A DNA stretch of 64,000 bases from Lineus longissimus (taxonomy: Eukaryota; Nemertea; Pilidiophora; Heteronemertea; Lineidae), in assembly GCF_910592395.1 (NCBI RefSeq), contig NC_088310.1:24383491-24447490 (forward strand), given 5' to 3'. Every line of letters begins with the position of its first letter. The first letter of the stretch is position 1. Shown here piece by piece: positions 39,100 to 50,920 of the stretch. Under the pieces are notes generated by a model. That model was not told the origin of the DNA, made no database searches, and saw only the letters and a list, made by a program, of their open reading frames with translations. The position numbers and the translations under genes were made by a program.

Positions 39100-42000
39100 G
39101 CAGAAACGGCATCACAGTAGAAATCAACGTTTCTTCGCACGAGACGAGACGGAGAACTAACATGGACACAATAAAAAAAGCAATTATTCATTCACTGAAT
39201 TTGATGAGTGCATGTAGAACTTGATACCATTTCATTGATATAAACAACTCCTGAAATTATAAAGTCTTTGCTGGGCGTGGCAGCTCGGACAGATACCGTG
39301 GTTTCTTGTTCCATCTATGAGTCATGAGTATCTAATCATAGACGCGCAATAAGCATCGTCCATCATTTTGTTTCCGCAGATGATATTACATTGTTCAATT
39401 GATCATATATATTAGCATTGGAAGAAGTCACACGCAACCTCCAAAATCTTATAAACGAACAATTGCTATCATTATAAAAGTCGCTGCATTGCAGACACAC
39501 GAATGCCGGTAATCCTGGTATCAAATTATTCTGATACAAGTATCAGTTTTTCGGACCATCAAACTTTTATCAAATGACCCATTTCGTAAATGTAGGTCAT
39601 TCTCAACGACAATGTGGCATTTTTGGCATTGTCCATTACTTAAGCGCCTTACAACTTGAGACCTGGGGAAAAAACACAAATATCCTGTAGTTGACGAAAT
39701 TGATGTGGATGGAATTCGATCTTATGAACAAAAGAATGTCGATCACCAGATAAAGAAGGCATTCTGATGGCGAACATTAATGATTGAACAACCTTCTCAG
39801 AAAAAACACAACACTGCCATCCACTTTAAAATACTGTTTTATTATATCATCACACTAATAACATAAGTTCCTAACTCACTTTTTGGCCAAATTGAGATTT
39901 TTTTACAGAAATAGCTCCCCATAGCAAGCCGCACTATCTGGACTATATGTGCCTCAGTCAAACAACCAATCACGTCACAGATTACATATTAGAAAAAGCA
40001 TTTTCGCCTGACTCAAGCATTTGACATCGGCATTTTCTCTCTGACATATATTCTGTGACATAAGCATTTTTCCACAGTTTAAAAAATACTTTTGTAAGGT
40101 TGATTGAATCGTAATTGAAAATAAACACAAGTTTTTGAAAATTTGAATAGGTTTTCTTTGATTTTCTCAAAAGTACAGAAAACGAGCTAGGCACTTTATG
40201 TCATTGAGGATAATCACTGATTGACTTGATAGAGAACAATGGATCACTGCACAAATTAACACTCTACACTTAAGTAATATTACTTCACGACTGTACTGTT
40301 GTCATAAAACTTTGACACCCCAATCAGTGTGCCCGAGCAGCTAGCACACTCTCTATTAGACACTTGTTATGGTATCAAATTCATTATTATCATTCAGTCA
40401 CAGCACTATAATAAAATGGGCTTAACATTTTCAAATGCTCATCCCCTTTCTGTCTACTTATTATATGAACCACCCCTGACTACTGCTCCTTTGTGATTCA
40501 TCTGTTAATCGATATAAATAAACTTAGGTTTCCTCACACTTCAATATTGGCACAACCATATTGGACAAAAGACCATAATAATGTTCAAAGAAAAGAAATG
40601 AGATTTAGCTCCATTTAATACTTCAAAAACAATTCAACTGGCGTAAAACAATTAATATTTAACCATGATGAAATAGAAAACATGCAAAACTTATTACAAT
40701 AAACTTGGAAACAAGTTTTGACAGTAATTGATATGGGTATGCACTTATGTAATGGACTGTAAATCATCCGCTGGCAATGAGTATTTCCAAAAACTTGTTC
40801 CTCCAAAACATCAGTATTAAAACTGTAATTTGAGAGCAGTGTAGTAGGAAAAAGTATGGGATTGGCAAGGTAATAAAGTAAAGCCTAATGCCCTATTGGC
40901 TTCGCAGAAAATTTTTCTTTTTCCAAAAAACGAACTTCTCTCGGTTAAAACAGCGACAACATTGGCTTTTTGACAAGATATGCTTACAGTTACAAGTCCA
41001 TTCATAAGTGCATGATGAAATTCAATAATTCAATAAAACTCTAAATAAATACGTAGTAACATTAGATTAACTCTTCATATTTGAGACCAACTTATCCACA
41101 GACAAAAATAATTACAATTACCAAATTTCAAATGACTATACAATCAAAAGCGTACATTCATGTACGATGCTACAGGAATGCCACAATAGAACAAAAGGTG
41201 CATAACATAAAACGGTCGTCAATTAACAACTGAAGGTGTCAACTAAATCAGAAATGTTGACAAAATATGCAGAAAAGGTGATTAGTAATGATAAACATAG
41301 AGTACATGACTAGTTTTAGATTTTGATATAACACAAACCAGCTGGGTGCATCAAAAAGCTAATTGTTCAAATACAGGCTCACCCTCCTGGGATGACACTC
41401 TATCAATTTTTATACAGTACAAACTGAAATACTAAAAACGGGCAAATCTGTTGTTTCTACCATACAGATGCTCTCTGATCAATTGATAAATATTTCTATT
41501 GATATATGAGCAGATACTACCAGTGTACAGTTCATTCTATTAGGACAATGGCTGCAGAATACTTGAAAGGAGCTTAGGAAGAACAGTCATATACTATACA
41601 TTCACTATTCACCAAACAGGTCACATGAGCTGTACATTACCGGTACTTACATTAGTCAAACTACAGGGTGAAGCAGAATAATTTAGGTTACAATATAGAA
41701 CATATAGAACAGCACATTTAGACAGTATTGAGTTTGTGTAAGGTTTATACTTAATAGCATTAAAAGCACACAAAGTTAATCCAACCTGAAGTGCCATACA
41801 TTTATATATAAAGCTATTTTCAGTGCTACATGTACATGGTGCCAGCAAAGACAGAAGACCAACAATATGCTTGTCTACATTCCATGCAGTTATACATCTA
41901 TATTTAGTATTATAAAAGATAAATGCTTATAAATGCATTAGGCTTCTTCCATGAAGGCACAATCATCAACCATTCACTTTTCAAGGACAGACATAAACCA

Positions 42001-43010
42001 ATAGGCCCTCACCTGACACCACATTTTATTTTCAGAAAACAGGTCAGTAACAATACCTAATCAACATCACTCCTTGAAGCAGTGAATGATTACCTATATC
42101 CTTAAAAAACCTTTGCCAGCTCTCGGAGTGGTGAAATGTAAGCATCGGTGTCTGTCACCTCTGAGGTCTTGATCCTGGTATATTCACATGTATGTGATAG
42201 GTGTCCTCCGAGTTCCCGGTTAACTGTTACAGTACAACTCACCCTAATATTGTCCATCATCCTGACATAACCAGTGTTTTTAAATATTCTCCACCTCTCG
42301 ATATTTCAAACAAGGTACATGTAGGGGTATCAAAACCTGATCTCCGGATGATTTTCCATGTGCTCATGACTCAATATTTTCAAAGAAAGAACACGGCTTT
42401 GTTTACGTCCAATTCTTAACTGCCCAATGCAGTTTATGCTTTACACCAAGACAAAATTTATATTTTCTGGTTACTTAAGTTATACAAGCTCTGCTGCACT
42501 TTTGGGGAAAAAGTCCAGTATTTGAGTGAAGGTTTGGATAGAACCATGATTCTTATTATCCTTATTAAGACAATTGAGTAGCAAACTATATGTAGACCAT
42601 GTTTAAGTGATAATCTTTCCTTTGAAAACTGTAGGCCAGGTTGAGTATAAAGTAAATCTAACTGGTCTTCAAATAGTTTTAAAATCTTTGGCAAGATTCA
42701 GAACCACAACCCCATCATAAATGCATACAAAATCCTTTCTAATTTCATAAAACAGGCTAAGAGACCTGTCATGGATGCGCCTAAGTTCAAATGCACCTGA
42801 TTATACAAAGGTGCATTTTCAATCAAATTACAAACTTTGAAGCCATTTTTCTCAAAATGGTTATACACATATATATGGTATAATTTTGCAAATTTTGCAT
42901 GATTAACCTGCTGACGCAACACATTTCGCTATTTCAATCTTTCAATATTATGCTGCTAGGACCCCCACTCTCTGGAAGATGTACTGGTGCCAGACAGCAG
43001 CGATCCCAAT
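39100..43010 (-). other. A+T-rich flank, including 3' UTR of the C1orf198 homologue
   Basis: No supported coding frame on either strand. The part nearest 43010 is the 3' UTR of the minus-strand C1orf198-like gene; AATAAA on that strand occurs at 42030-42025, about 980 bases after the stop, and again further on. A second copy of a dispersed repeat lies at 42258-42376. Confidence 0.45.
42258..42376 (+). repeat. Dispersed repeat, copy 2
   Basis: Same element and orientation as 37558-37697, without the microsatellite insertion. It lies inside the probable 3' UTR/flank of the C1orf198-like gene. Confidence 0.55.
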
Positions 43011-45291
43011 CTACCAATTATCAAGGAAGTCAAATCCGGTCAGTGTCTTCGACTTATCACTACCAGTTGAAGTTGTATCATCCTGGAAAGACAATCAACG
43101 TATTAAGGAAAACTATTCAAGAATAAATATAAGGGGTAATAAATAAACTGAAATGGTTTTACAGCAGAATTAGCTCAAATTTTATTCTGGCTGCAATCGT
43201 TCATGAAACAGTGGTAACTCCAGAAATATTGGAAAGGGGGGCTGCAGCCCCAGCCTTGGGAAAGTCAAAGGTGCGATCTTGGGGGTACCTCTCTAATTTC
43301 ACTCATGTCACTATAATACTGTAATATTTACTGTACAACATATGGTTGAAAATACACCAATTTTACTTACTGGTGCCTTTTTGTTATCAATGGTGCCATG
43401 TGGCTCATATTCATCATAGAAAGGTGTGGGCTGGGTAGTAACAACAGTACTCGTGGCCTTCTTAAATGGGGATTCGTCTGGAAGAAGAGCTGTTGATGAC
43501 GAGTTGCTACTTGAACTATCGTGTTTCTTGCGAACAGGTTTGGCAGCTTTTGCTGGTGGTTTGGAATCAGTGCTACCAGAAGAATGTAGCAAGGCAGTGG
43601 TCTCATCCTTCTTAATGCTTCGAATTGGAGAATTTTCAACACTGCTGTCATTCGAAGCCACAAAGTTATTGTTCCTGTTCACTTCAACAAATTCATACGA
43701 GTCGTCACACTCAGGTTCGTATTTTGGTTTGGGTTTGGTAGCAAGTGGTATCGGAGGTGGCCTCTTGTTTCCGGAAGGAGCAGCATTTGATGACTTAGTT
43801 GGAGTATTCACCATTTGCCTACTGGGGGCATTTGCGACTGGTTTCTGTGGAGTTTTTACCATGGGTTTGGGAGCAACCTTTACCAAAGGCTTTGTTTCTC
43901 TTGAAAATACAGGGCTACCAACAGGACTGTAGTTAGGGGAAGATTCCTCAGACTTCTTAATGGATTCACTGTCACCAAAGGGTTCAGGTGGGCTATTAGC
44001 TTTTTTCTTTGAATCGTCATCATCGTTGGAGCCAAAGGAGATGTGGAATTTCTGGAATAGATCATCAGCCTCTTCATAGTCTTGAGACTTATCAGGTGAA
44101 GCCATGATTTGGTCAACAGGAGAAACATCATTCATACCACTGTCAGGAGAAGCTTCGCCACATTCCTCATAATTAGCAGATTCTTCACCACACTCTTCAT
44201 AATTAGCCGAGTCAGCAAGATCTTGCTCCATTTCTTCAGGAGTCTTGCCCAAATCGTTCATATCCAGTGGATATCCAGAATCTCTGCCTCTATCAGCAGC
44301 GAGGAATGGAGAATCCCAAATACTTTTACCCTGTTTTGCAGGATTGAAATTGATTTTCTTCAAGTCAGGTGATCTTGGTCGTCTCTTTCGAGCCTTTGCA
44401 GCTTTCTCTTTGTCTTCCTCTGTCTCAAACAATGGCATGTCCAGTTGACTCTGTAAAATAGGATGTTTTAGAAAGTACATGTATAAGACCATGTATTATC
44501 AATGATGTACATTGCAAACATGTTTCATTTTGTGTCATTTCAGTTATTAGCATTAGCAACATCCTATGATGGATGGGATATCAGAAAACTAACTATGTCC
44601 CTGGCATTTGGTTATTCCAAAGAGGAATATTCTCTCAATACAGCAAACTCGGACTGTGAATGAACAGAAGTAGGTCTTTACTTGCCTTGGTCTCCCAACA
44701 AAATGGTCCTGAATGTTCATCTTGCCATGTCCGAAACTGGAAAGAAAACCAAGAGATCACAAAACAAGATTTGTACATCGTGCAAGCAAGAAAGTGCATG
44801 AAGTGGGGGCTGGAAAATAAACCTTTCATTCAAAGAGGTGTACGGTATACGGTATGGTAGGCCTCTGGGAATCTGCCGATATGAGAATTTTAGGTTGATG
44901 TAACAGAGTTCTAAATAAGGCTGGTGCCAAAGGCAAGCACTACGCATGATGCGCACACACATGTATGCAAAAGTCACTGTGTCTAGGGCTTAGGCCGACA
45001 CAGCTTGATCGAACTTACGTCATCATCGACAATAATTTTCTCTCCACTTCCTAATTTCAGTTTAGGAAAGTATTCTGGTGGATCCTCCCAACGGGAATAG
45101 GTTTTGTAGTGCTCAAGGATCTCAGCCTTGATGACATATTCATCAACAACAGCATCCCTTTGTTCAAAACTCATCTGCTCCCATTCAGCCCCATACATGG
45201 ACCGGACAAGCTCCTGATCCTGCATCACCTTCCTGGCAAGAGGTCCCAGGGATGAAAAGTATTCAAAGACTAATTGGTCTGTTTCAGTCAT
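43011..45291 (-). CDS. C1orf198: C1orf198 homologue (DUF4706 family), 491 aa
   Basis: Four phase-0 exons on the minus strand: 45291-45019, 44736-44686, 44450-43371 and 43082-43011 (stop TAG). The N-terminus MTETDQLVFEYFSSL, then ARKVMQDQE and YGAEWEQM, matches human C1orf198 (FTYFSSL, ARKIMQDKE, YGPEW). Exon 2 encodes TWQDEHSGPFCWETK and the last exon ends TGFDFLDNW; both are near-identical in the human protein. The middle exon is a long low-complexity region absent in that form from the shorter human protein (327 aa). It holds a basic KARKRRPRSPDLKK, a duplicated SANYEECGE unit, acidic patches and a proline-rich KRPPPIPLATKPKP. No signal peptide or membrane segment is seen; function unknown. 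ATG at 45291 is chosen because it opens directly on the conserved block. Intron 2 needs a GC donor (AAG|GCAAGT), giving WETK-SQ as in human. Confidence 0.92.
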
Positions 45292-46242
45292 TTTGCTGTT
45301 TTGGCTGAAGATATCAAGCAAAAAACCAAAATCTATTGATTTTTCGTCAATTTTCACAAACTTCCTGCTTCTTGTCCACCATTTTGTTTTCGCAGTAAAT
45401 TTTTCGATATTTTATCATAAATTACACTAATTAGAATAGTGACACAATAGTTATTCCAGTCATCAATTTTAAAAAATCTTTTAGTCGTTATATGTGTAAG
45501 AATATTATTTAAATTGCAAGAAATCCGCAATAGTGGACTTCTTAGGTGCGAAACTTTCAAGATGTCAGCGCCCAGGGCTTCATTTTCCGATGGGGTTCGT
45601 TTCAAATTTATCTTTTTACTCCTCAGTTCCTTTCAAAAAATAGTATTTGTGAACTTCCGAATGAAGATTAATTGTGTCTCCTTCAGATAAAACCATCTGT
45701 AGTGGTGTAGCTTGCGTAAATTAGTAGATATATCCAAAACAATTTTGTGTCCCATTCGCATGTGTGGTCGAGCATGCAACACATGCAACACACATGTATG
45801 TCGGCTATGTAGTAATGACTGATGTACCGTACATACTGCTGTGCATGGGCGTCCTTTCAGTTGTATATTGATCAGGTTGATAGCGAGTTCATTTCACACT
45901 ACCCATTAATTTCATTTCAGCAGTAAGAACTAAAATTTCCCTCATCCTCAGTCGAGTCGGAGTGGTGTGGCAATAAATAGGCCCTCTGCCAGATATGTAG
46001 GTACCACCTGACCTCGGCTCGGGTCGGGAAAACAAGCTATCCTGTCAACTGTGCAGCCTGCCTGAAGAATTCAGAATTTTGGTGGTGGATTGTACAATTT
46101 GCACATAATTGCTATGCGCAAACCGTACCATCATCATATCTGCATAATCTGGGACCAAACTTCTGACGTGTCATACACACAGATTTCACCATAACTATAT
46201 GTAACCATATTTTATTTGATTTTGCATTTTTCTTTTGCACAG
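45292..46242. promoter_or_regulatory. Shared spacer between divergent C1orf198-like and PUS10 genes
   Basis: The two genes point away from each other, so this stretch should hold both promoters, the 5' UTR of the former and the first exon of PUS10. A candidate PUS10 start is ATG at 45562-45564 (MSAPRASFSDG), which could be spliced at GGG|GTTCGT in the required phase 0, but the donor is weak. No TATA box was seen next to either gene. Confidence 0.45.
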
Positions 46243-49200
46243 TTGCAGCTGCTTGTGGGAGAAAATGAAAGCATTGGTCAGATCTACAAGTCACTTCGTG
46301 AGTGGGGCTGCTGCCCTATGTGTTCATTGAAGTATCTTGGAGAAAAGCAACAAGAAAAGTTCACATTTTCACAGAAGGTAGGTTTTGTTCAGTTCTTTAC
46401 AGAAATACTTGTGCTTCATGTGGCCTTAACTACGTCATCCATGTACCAGCCTAACTAACGAAAACATTGGAAGGTAATAGATTAGAATATCTTGATCCGA
46501 ATAACCTTGCCATTTCCTAATCATATTAAGACAAAGCCTGGTTCTTGGTGTGCAGTCCAATCCTTACCTATGTAGACCAATTGATTATGATAAATACCAG
46601 CATCCACTTTGCAAAAGATTAACAGAAATCTCTGATCTAAATATTAATTTCTGTTTTATCATTGCATTTCACTTTCAGGAGATCCATGCATATTTTTCAA
46701 GTCTATGTCCAGCCCCAGTGCCAGCATTTGTTGAGGACACTTGCTGCACTTGTCTTGGCATATTGCAAAAACTCACCACAAAAGAGTTTTTGATGGAGAT
46801 TGACAAAAAGGTTAAAGAGGGAAATAATGTATACACAGATTTCAGAATTGCGATCAGCCTTCCTGTTGCTGCTATTGTACGAGAGGTGCGTATGAAAAAA
46901 CCCAGAAAGGAGTATGCTGAATGTGGCATACTGCCGTAACTTTTTATCAGCTTACTTCAGTTACCCACAGTGCAGCAATTCTGTTTCATTGCGTTGCAAC
47001 TTAACCCTACCTTTATGGAATCTTACATGTTTGTACTTGTTAAATTCATTTTAAACAACAAAATGTCCATGTATCATTTACTGCAATGTAAGAATAACAG
47101 TTTTTTTAACTTGTCATTTCAGCATGCAATTTTGGTACTCTTGATTGAAAACTTTCCGTAAGTGTTAGTTTCGCAGAGAAGTTGTTAGTATTCTTGTGTG
47201 CACAAAATTGAACAATGGCTACGTTTTCCAGTGACACTCAGTTCATTAAAGATTAACATTCCACTATAATTATGATGAAAAAAGAAACTACATTACAGGT
47301 CAGTTTTAAAGTGTTGACAATTTCAAACTTTCACAAAAACAAATATTCACTCTTAAGTTTGTAATTAACTAAGTGCATGTTCTCCAAGAAAGCAACAAGT
47401 AAAAAATATTGAATATTTTTAGCAAGCCGGGTCATCTCTTTTATGATAACTAATGATAGCTTTTTATCCAGGCTCACCTACAAGGTGCAGAAGGAAGATG
47501 ACTTTGTGGCGATAAAGGATGCTTGGAGATGGGTTTGTCTCGATCAGCTGAGTGCAATACTGAAGATTCCATGTGATGCAAAGGTACCCACTACTAGGGA
47601 GGTTCCATTGGGATGGTAAAATGTATACATGTAGAAGTAATAATATTTTTGACTCCACACAATCTGCTGAAGAAGTCAGCAAACCAAAGTTTTCTCTGCC
47701 TCAGTGCCTAGAGTGCTGTTGATATGGGATAGAAGAAGAAGATAGATGCAGTCCAAGCCAATCCTGAATGTTTTGGTGGTAGATTTTCTGAGATGCATTA
47801 TGTGCCTTTTACTTTTTTCAGAGTCCCTTTGACATCACACTGAACTTTGAACATGAGGGTACCAAGAAGGAGTGCGATTTCCTGTAAGTATTCTTCTGAT
47901 CTTGTAATATTTGATTTGTAATAAAAGTAACCTAACCTAATGATGAGGATACTGATTTAAAGGCAAGAAGAACTTGTATTGTACCAAAGGATCTGAAACA
48001 AGTCATTTGAATCCATGCCTTTATCAACCTGTTTCTCTTTTCCAGCAAGTTTATGTGTCCACATATATTCCAGGAAAGAAAGAACAACCGCGTAAGTTTT
48101 GATCACACATATACACAACATGAGTAGTTTGTGTTCTTTAATACACCACCAATCCATTTCTAGGTTGATGGTTTTTAACTAGCAGTGAACCCTAACACCA
48201 TTGGCAATTGAATCCTCATAGTAACTATCTAAAAGGTGGCTGAACACAAATTCCCTCTCTTTCAGTCCTTGAGCACCGCAGATGAAGGTTCTCATAGTGC
48301 ATCAGCCAATGCATATGGTACTATGCATTAGAAAACTACCTGGATGAGTCATAGTGTTGTCAACCAGCAGCAAGCAACTCCTTTTCTTGAAGAAGTGCTG
48401 AATATTTAAAACTTTACTAACCTCAATTTCAACTGTGGTAGAGATTTTGTCTCAAAGCTTTATGAGCATTATATTTATAGGTATGTCTTCCCAGGTGTCT
48501 TGCCAGTCAAGGAGTTTAGTTCCAGATACACAGACTTAAGATCTACAGTCACCGGGATGACAGCCTGTGCCAGAGAACCAAATGAAGGAGAAACTCCCAA
48601 AGTAGATTTCCTTTGCAGTAGCTAAAAAACCACTCAATTTTTTTGACATCAACATTTTCAGTTTGGATGGGAAATGTTCACCAGGATGAACGTCCGCAGA
48701 GCTGTAGCCACAGTCAAATATGCGTCGTTCAAACAGTAAGTGGATGTACATTTTCCATCTTCCAAACTCAATGCATTCATCATAAGAATGCAAATATTCT
48801 ATATAAAAGAGCATTTGACCTGCTCTGGCAAAAGTAGGCACTTGTCACATTATAGAGAAGTAGAGAAATAAAAGGATTTGTTCTTTTTTAATAGGAGATT
48901 GAAAAAACCATTATCTCTTTTGCTAGTTACTCCCAGTGCCCACCAAAAAAGCTCCAAGGCCCAGCTACATGCGTCGAGATCGTTTGTTCACATGAACCTA
49001 TTTATATTTGTGGTAAGTGCTTCAATTGAACATCTCCATCAAAGGCACCCTGACAACTGACAAATGCTGTCCTTGATAGCGAGGGGTCCTGCTTGTAGAA
49101 GTCAAATCAAGTATAGAAATTACCAATTTGGGACCAAAATCATTGTCCCTAATACAGAGGGTGCCCTGTACAAACCAGATCTCCCCCAGTATGAAGTAAA

Positions 49201-50920
49201 AATTTATCTGATTTTGATTTTAATTTGGAGCACTATCAAATTCCTGTCTAAAACAAGCATACTATACAAACTGTATTTTCTTTCAGGCCGGTATAACAAA
49301 TACAGTCGTGAGTTGAGCCAGACTCCTTGGATCATTGACGGAGTCAGAAAAACAGAGTTTTCAGTTCAAGAAAGGATCTGCGGGGCATTGGAGGAAGCAA
49401 TACAATGCAGTGACCACCGATTCTCATCAGCGGGCCGGGAAGATGTTGATGTCAGAATGCTTGGTACTGGGCGTCCTTTCATGGTGGAGTTCATTAAACC
49501 GAAAATAGTCACATTCTCTCAAGCTGAAATCACCAAACTTCAGAACCAGATTAATGCGAATGCAAAGGACGTCAGAGTGACTGATTTGCAGATGTGCACA
49601 AAGGAAGACTCCGGCACTTGGATAAAGTCTGGCGAAATGACCACTTGTAAATCATATACTGCACTTTGTTGGATGAAGGAAGTCGTGAAGCAATCTGATC
49701 TTGACAAACTGAAGGAAATCAAGGTATGTTGATGGAGTCTTTGCAGGAAGAACTACAGCACCAAACAATAAGACTTTACTGCAGGAAATGTTTAGATTGA
49801 GCACAATGTTACCGAGGTCAGCATATTCTTACTAAGATGATCATCACTTCACCCTGAAGCCCATGGTAATGCAGTATGGAGAATCTCGCTTTATGGACAC
49901 CATTGCCTGGCAGACACCGCAACCTTACAGATATGACCGTTCAGTCCCGACTTTTAGCTCACCAGTGGGGAGCATCTGTCGGTCTTCGTTCGTTAGCGAA
50001 GCACGTTTTGGGGGAAGATTGCTAAAACTTAACATTATGGAAATTTTTGGCAGTATGCCCAAACATTATGTTTGGTGTATTAACCCTTTTACCTGTGAAA
50101 TATGTTTACAGGTATGCTCTTATTTGCAGGATCTCACACTTGACCAGAAAACACCAATCCGAGTTCTCCACAGACGTCCCCTGGCTGTGAGAGAGAAAAT
50201 GATTCACGGCATCTCTGCTACACGCGTGGATGACCATCTCTTCACAATGCTGATCAGGACGGGAGCTGGAACGTATCCTTTGGGTTGAAAGTTGACCTTT
50301 GGTTTATGATTTCAATGTTTACCTTATGAATAGATTTGATACTTTCCTTTTCTTTAACTATCGCGATATTTTATTCATACAGTATTCTCATTCTATGCCG
50401 TAAGCAAATGTTGCCAATAGCTTATATAAAGTCCAGTTAGCTCCTGAAAAACAATGCTACAAATACAATGACTCCGAGGTAAAGGTTATTGATTGAGTCT
50501 TGGTGTGCTCATTGTATAAATTGTCCAAAAAGTGATTAAAATACCTTGACCCTTCCTTAAGATACATCAAAGAGTTTGTCCATGGAGACTTTGCCAGAAC
50601 TAAACCAAGTCTGAGAACGATTCTCGACTCTGAATGTGACATACTTGAACTTGATGTTGTGGTAAGTTGTCCCAATCTTCTTCAGGGCTTTTCTGGATCA
50701 GGTATTTCCATCGGTTAATTGGTAGTGTTGCTAATTATGAAAACTGCAACTGATATTCATTTCACACCATACCAACTATAAGACCATTTCTGTTGCTTGT
50801 ATTACCAAGAACAAGGACCTCTGACAAGCAGTAGTTTTTATATTGTGTTCAGGACTAATCATGTCTTTATCATTATTGCAGGAGATTGAGCTTGACTGGC
50901 CACCAAAAATTGATGCTTAA
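46243..50920 (+). CDS. PUS10: PUS10, tRNA pseudouridine synthase Pus10 (first exon not identified)
   Basis: Twelve exons join in phase: 46243-46377, 46679-46885, 47123-47157, 47472-47583, 47822-47883, 48046-48091, 48662-48735, 48927-49012, 49287-49723, 50130-50272, 50562-50661 and 50882-50920 (TAA). They encode 491 residues; human PUS10 has 529. The N-terminal THUMP-like part has the paired zinc-type cysteines GCCPMC and CCTC. The catalytic domain opens GRYNKYSRELSQTPWIIDG and holds GREDVDVR, whose first Asp (codon 49442-49444) is the expected catalytic residue. RVLHRRPLAVR and YIKEFVHGDF follow, and the end is LDWPP. The enzyme makes pseudouridine 54/55 in tRNA; human PUS10 also aids microprocessor activity in the nucleus. 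No start codon precedes the first exon in frame, so the initiator lies upstream. The intron 50273-50561 is U12-type. The gene converges on the metallothionein-like gene. Confidence 0.97.
50273..50561 (+). other. U12-type (minor spliceosome) intron of PUS10
   Basis: The donor is GTATCCTTT, the exact U12 5' splice-site consensus. TACCTTGAC at 50542-50550 matches the U12 branch-point consensus at eight of nine positions, with its branch adenine 12 bases before the end of the acceptor AG. The join AC|A restores Thr-Tyr-Ile-Lys-Glu-Phe, the conserved PUS10 reading. Confidence 0.9.

Noticed and set aside
44682-44685. GT donor (A|GTAAAG) for C1orf198 exon 2
   Set aside because: It leaves one extra base and shifts the next exon out of frame; the GC donor fits phase and the conserved residues.
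45292-45357. Upstream in-frame extension of C1orf198 beginning with GTG
   Set aside because: It has no ATG, and the conserved family block starts right after the ATG at 45291.
48895-48926. Alternative acceptor ATAG|GAG for PUS10 exon 8
   Set aside because: It breaks the phase and adds residues not in the family. TTTTGCTAG at 48918-48926 restores phase and the conserved YSQCPP segment.
49863-50129. Open stretch in front of PUS10 exon 10
   Set aside because: It is intronic: a TTTGCAG acceptor at 50123-50129 precedes the conserved DLTLDQKTP start, and the upstream residues do not match the family.
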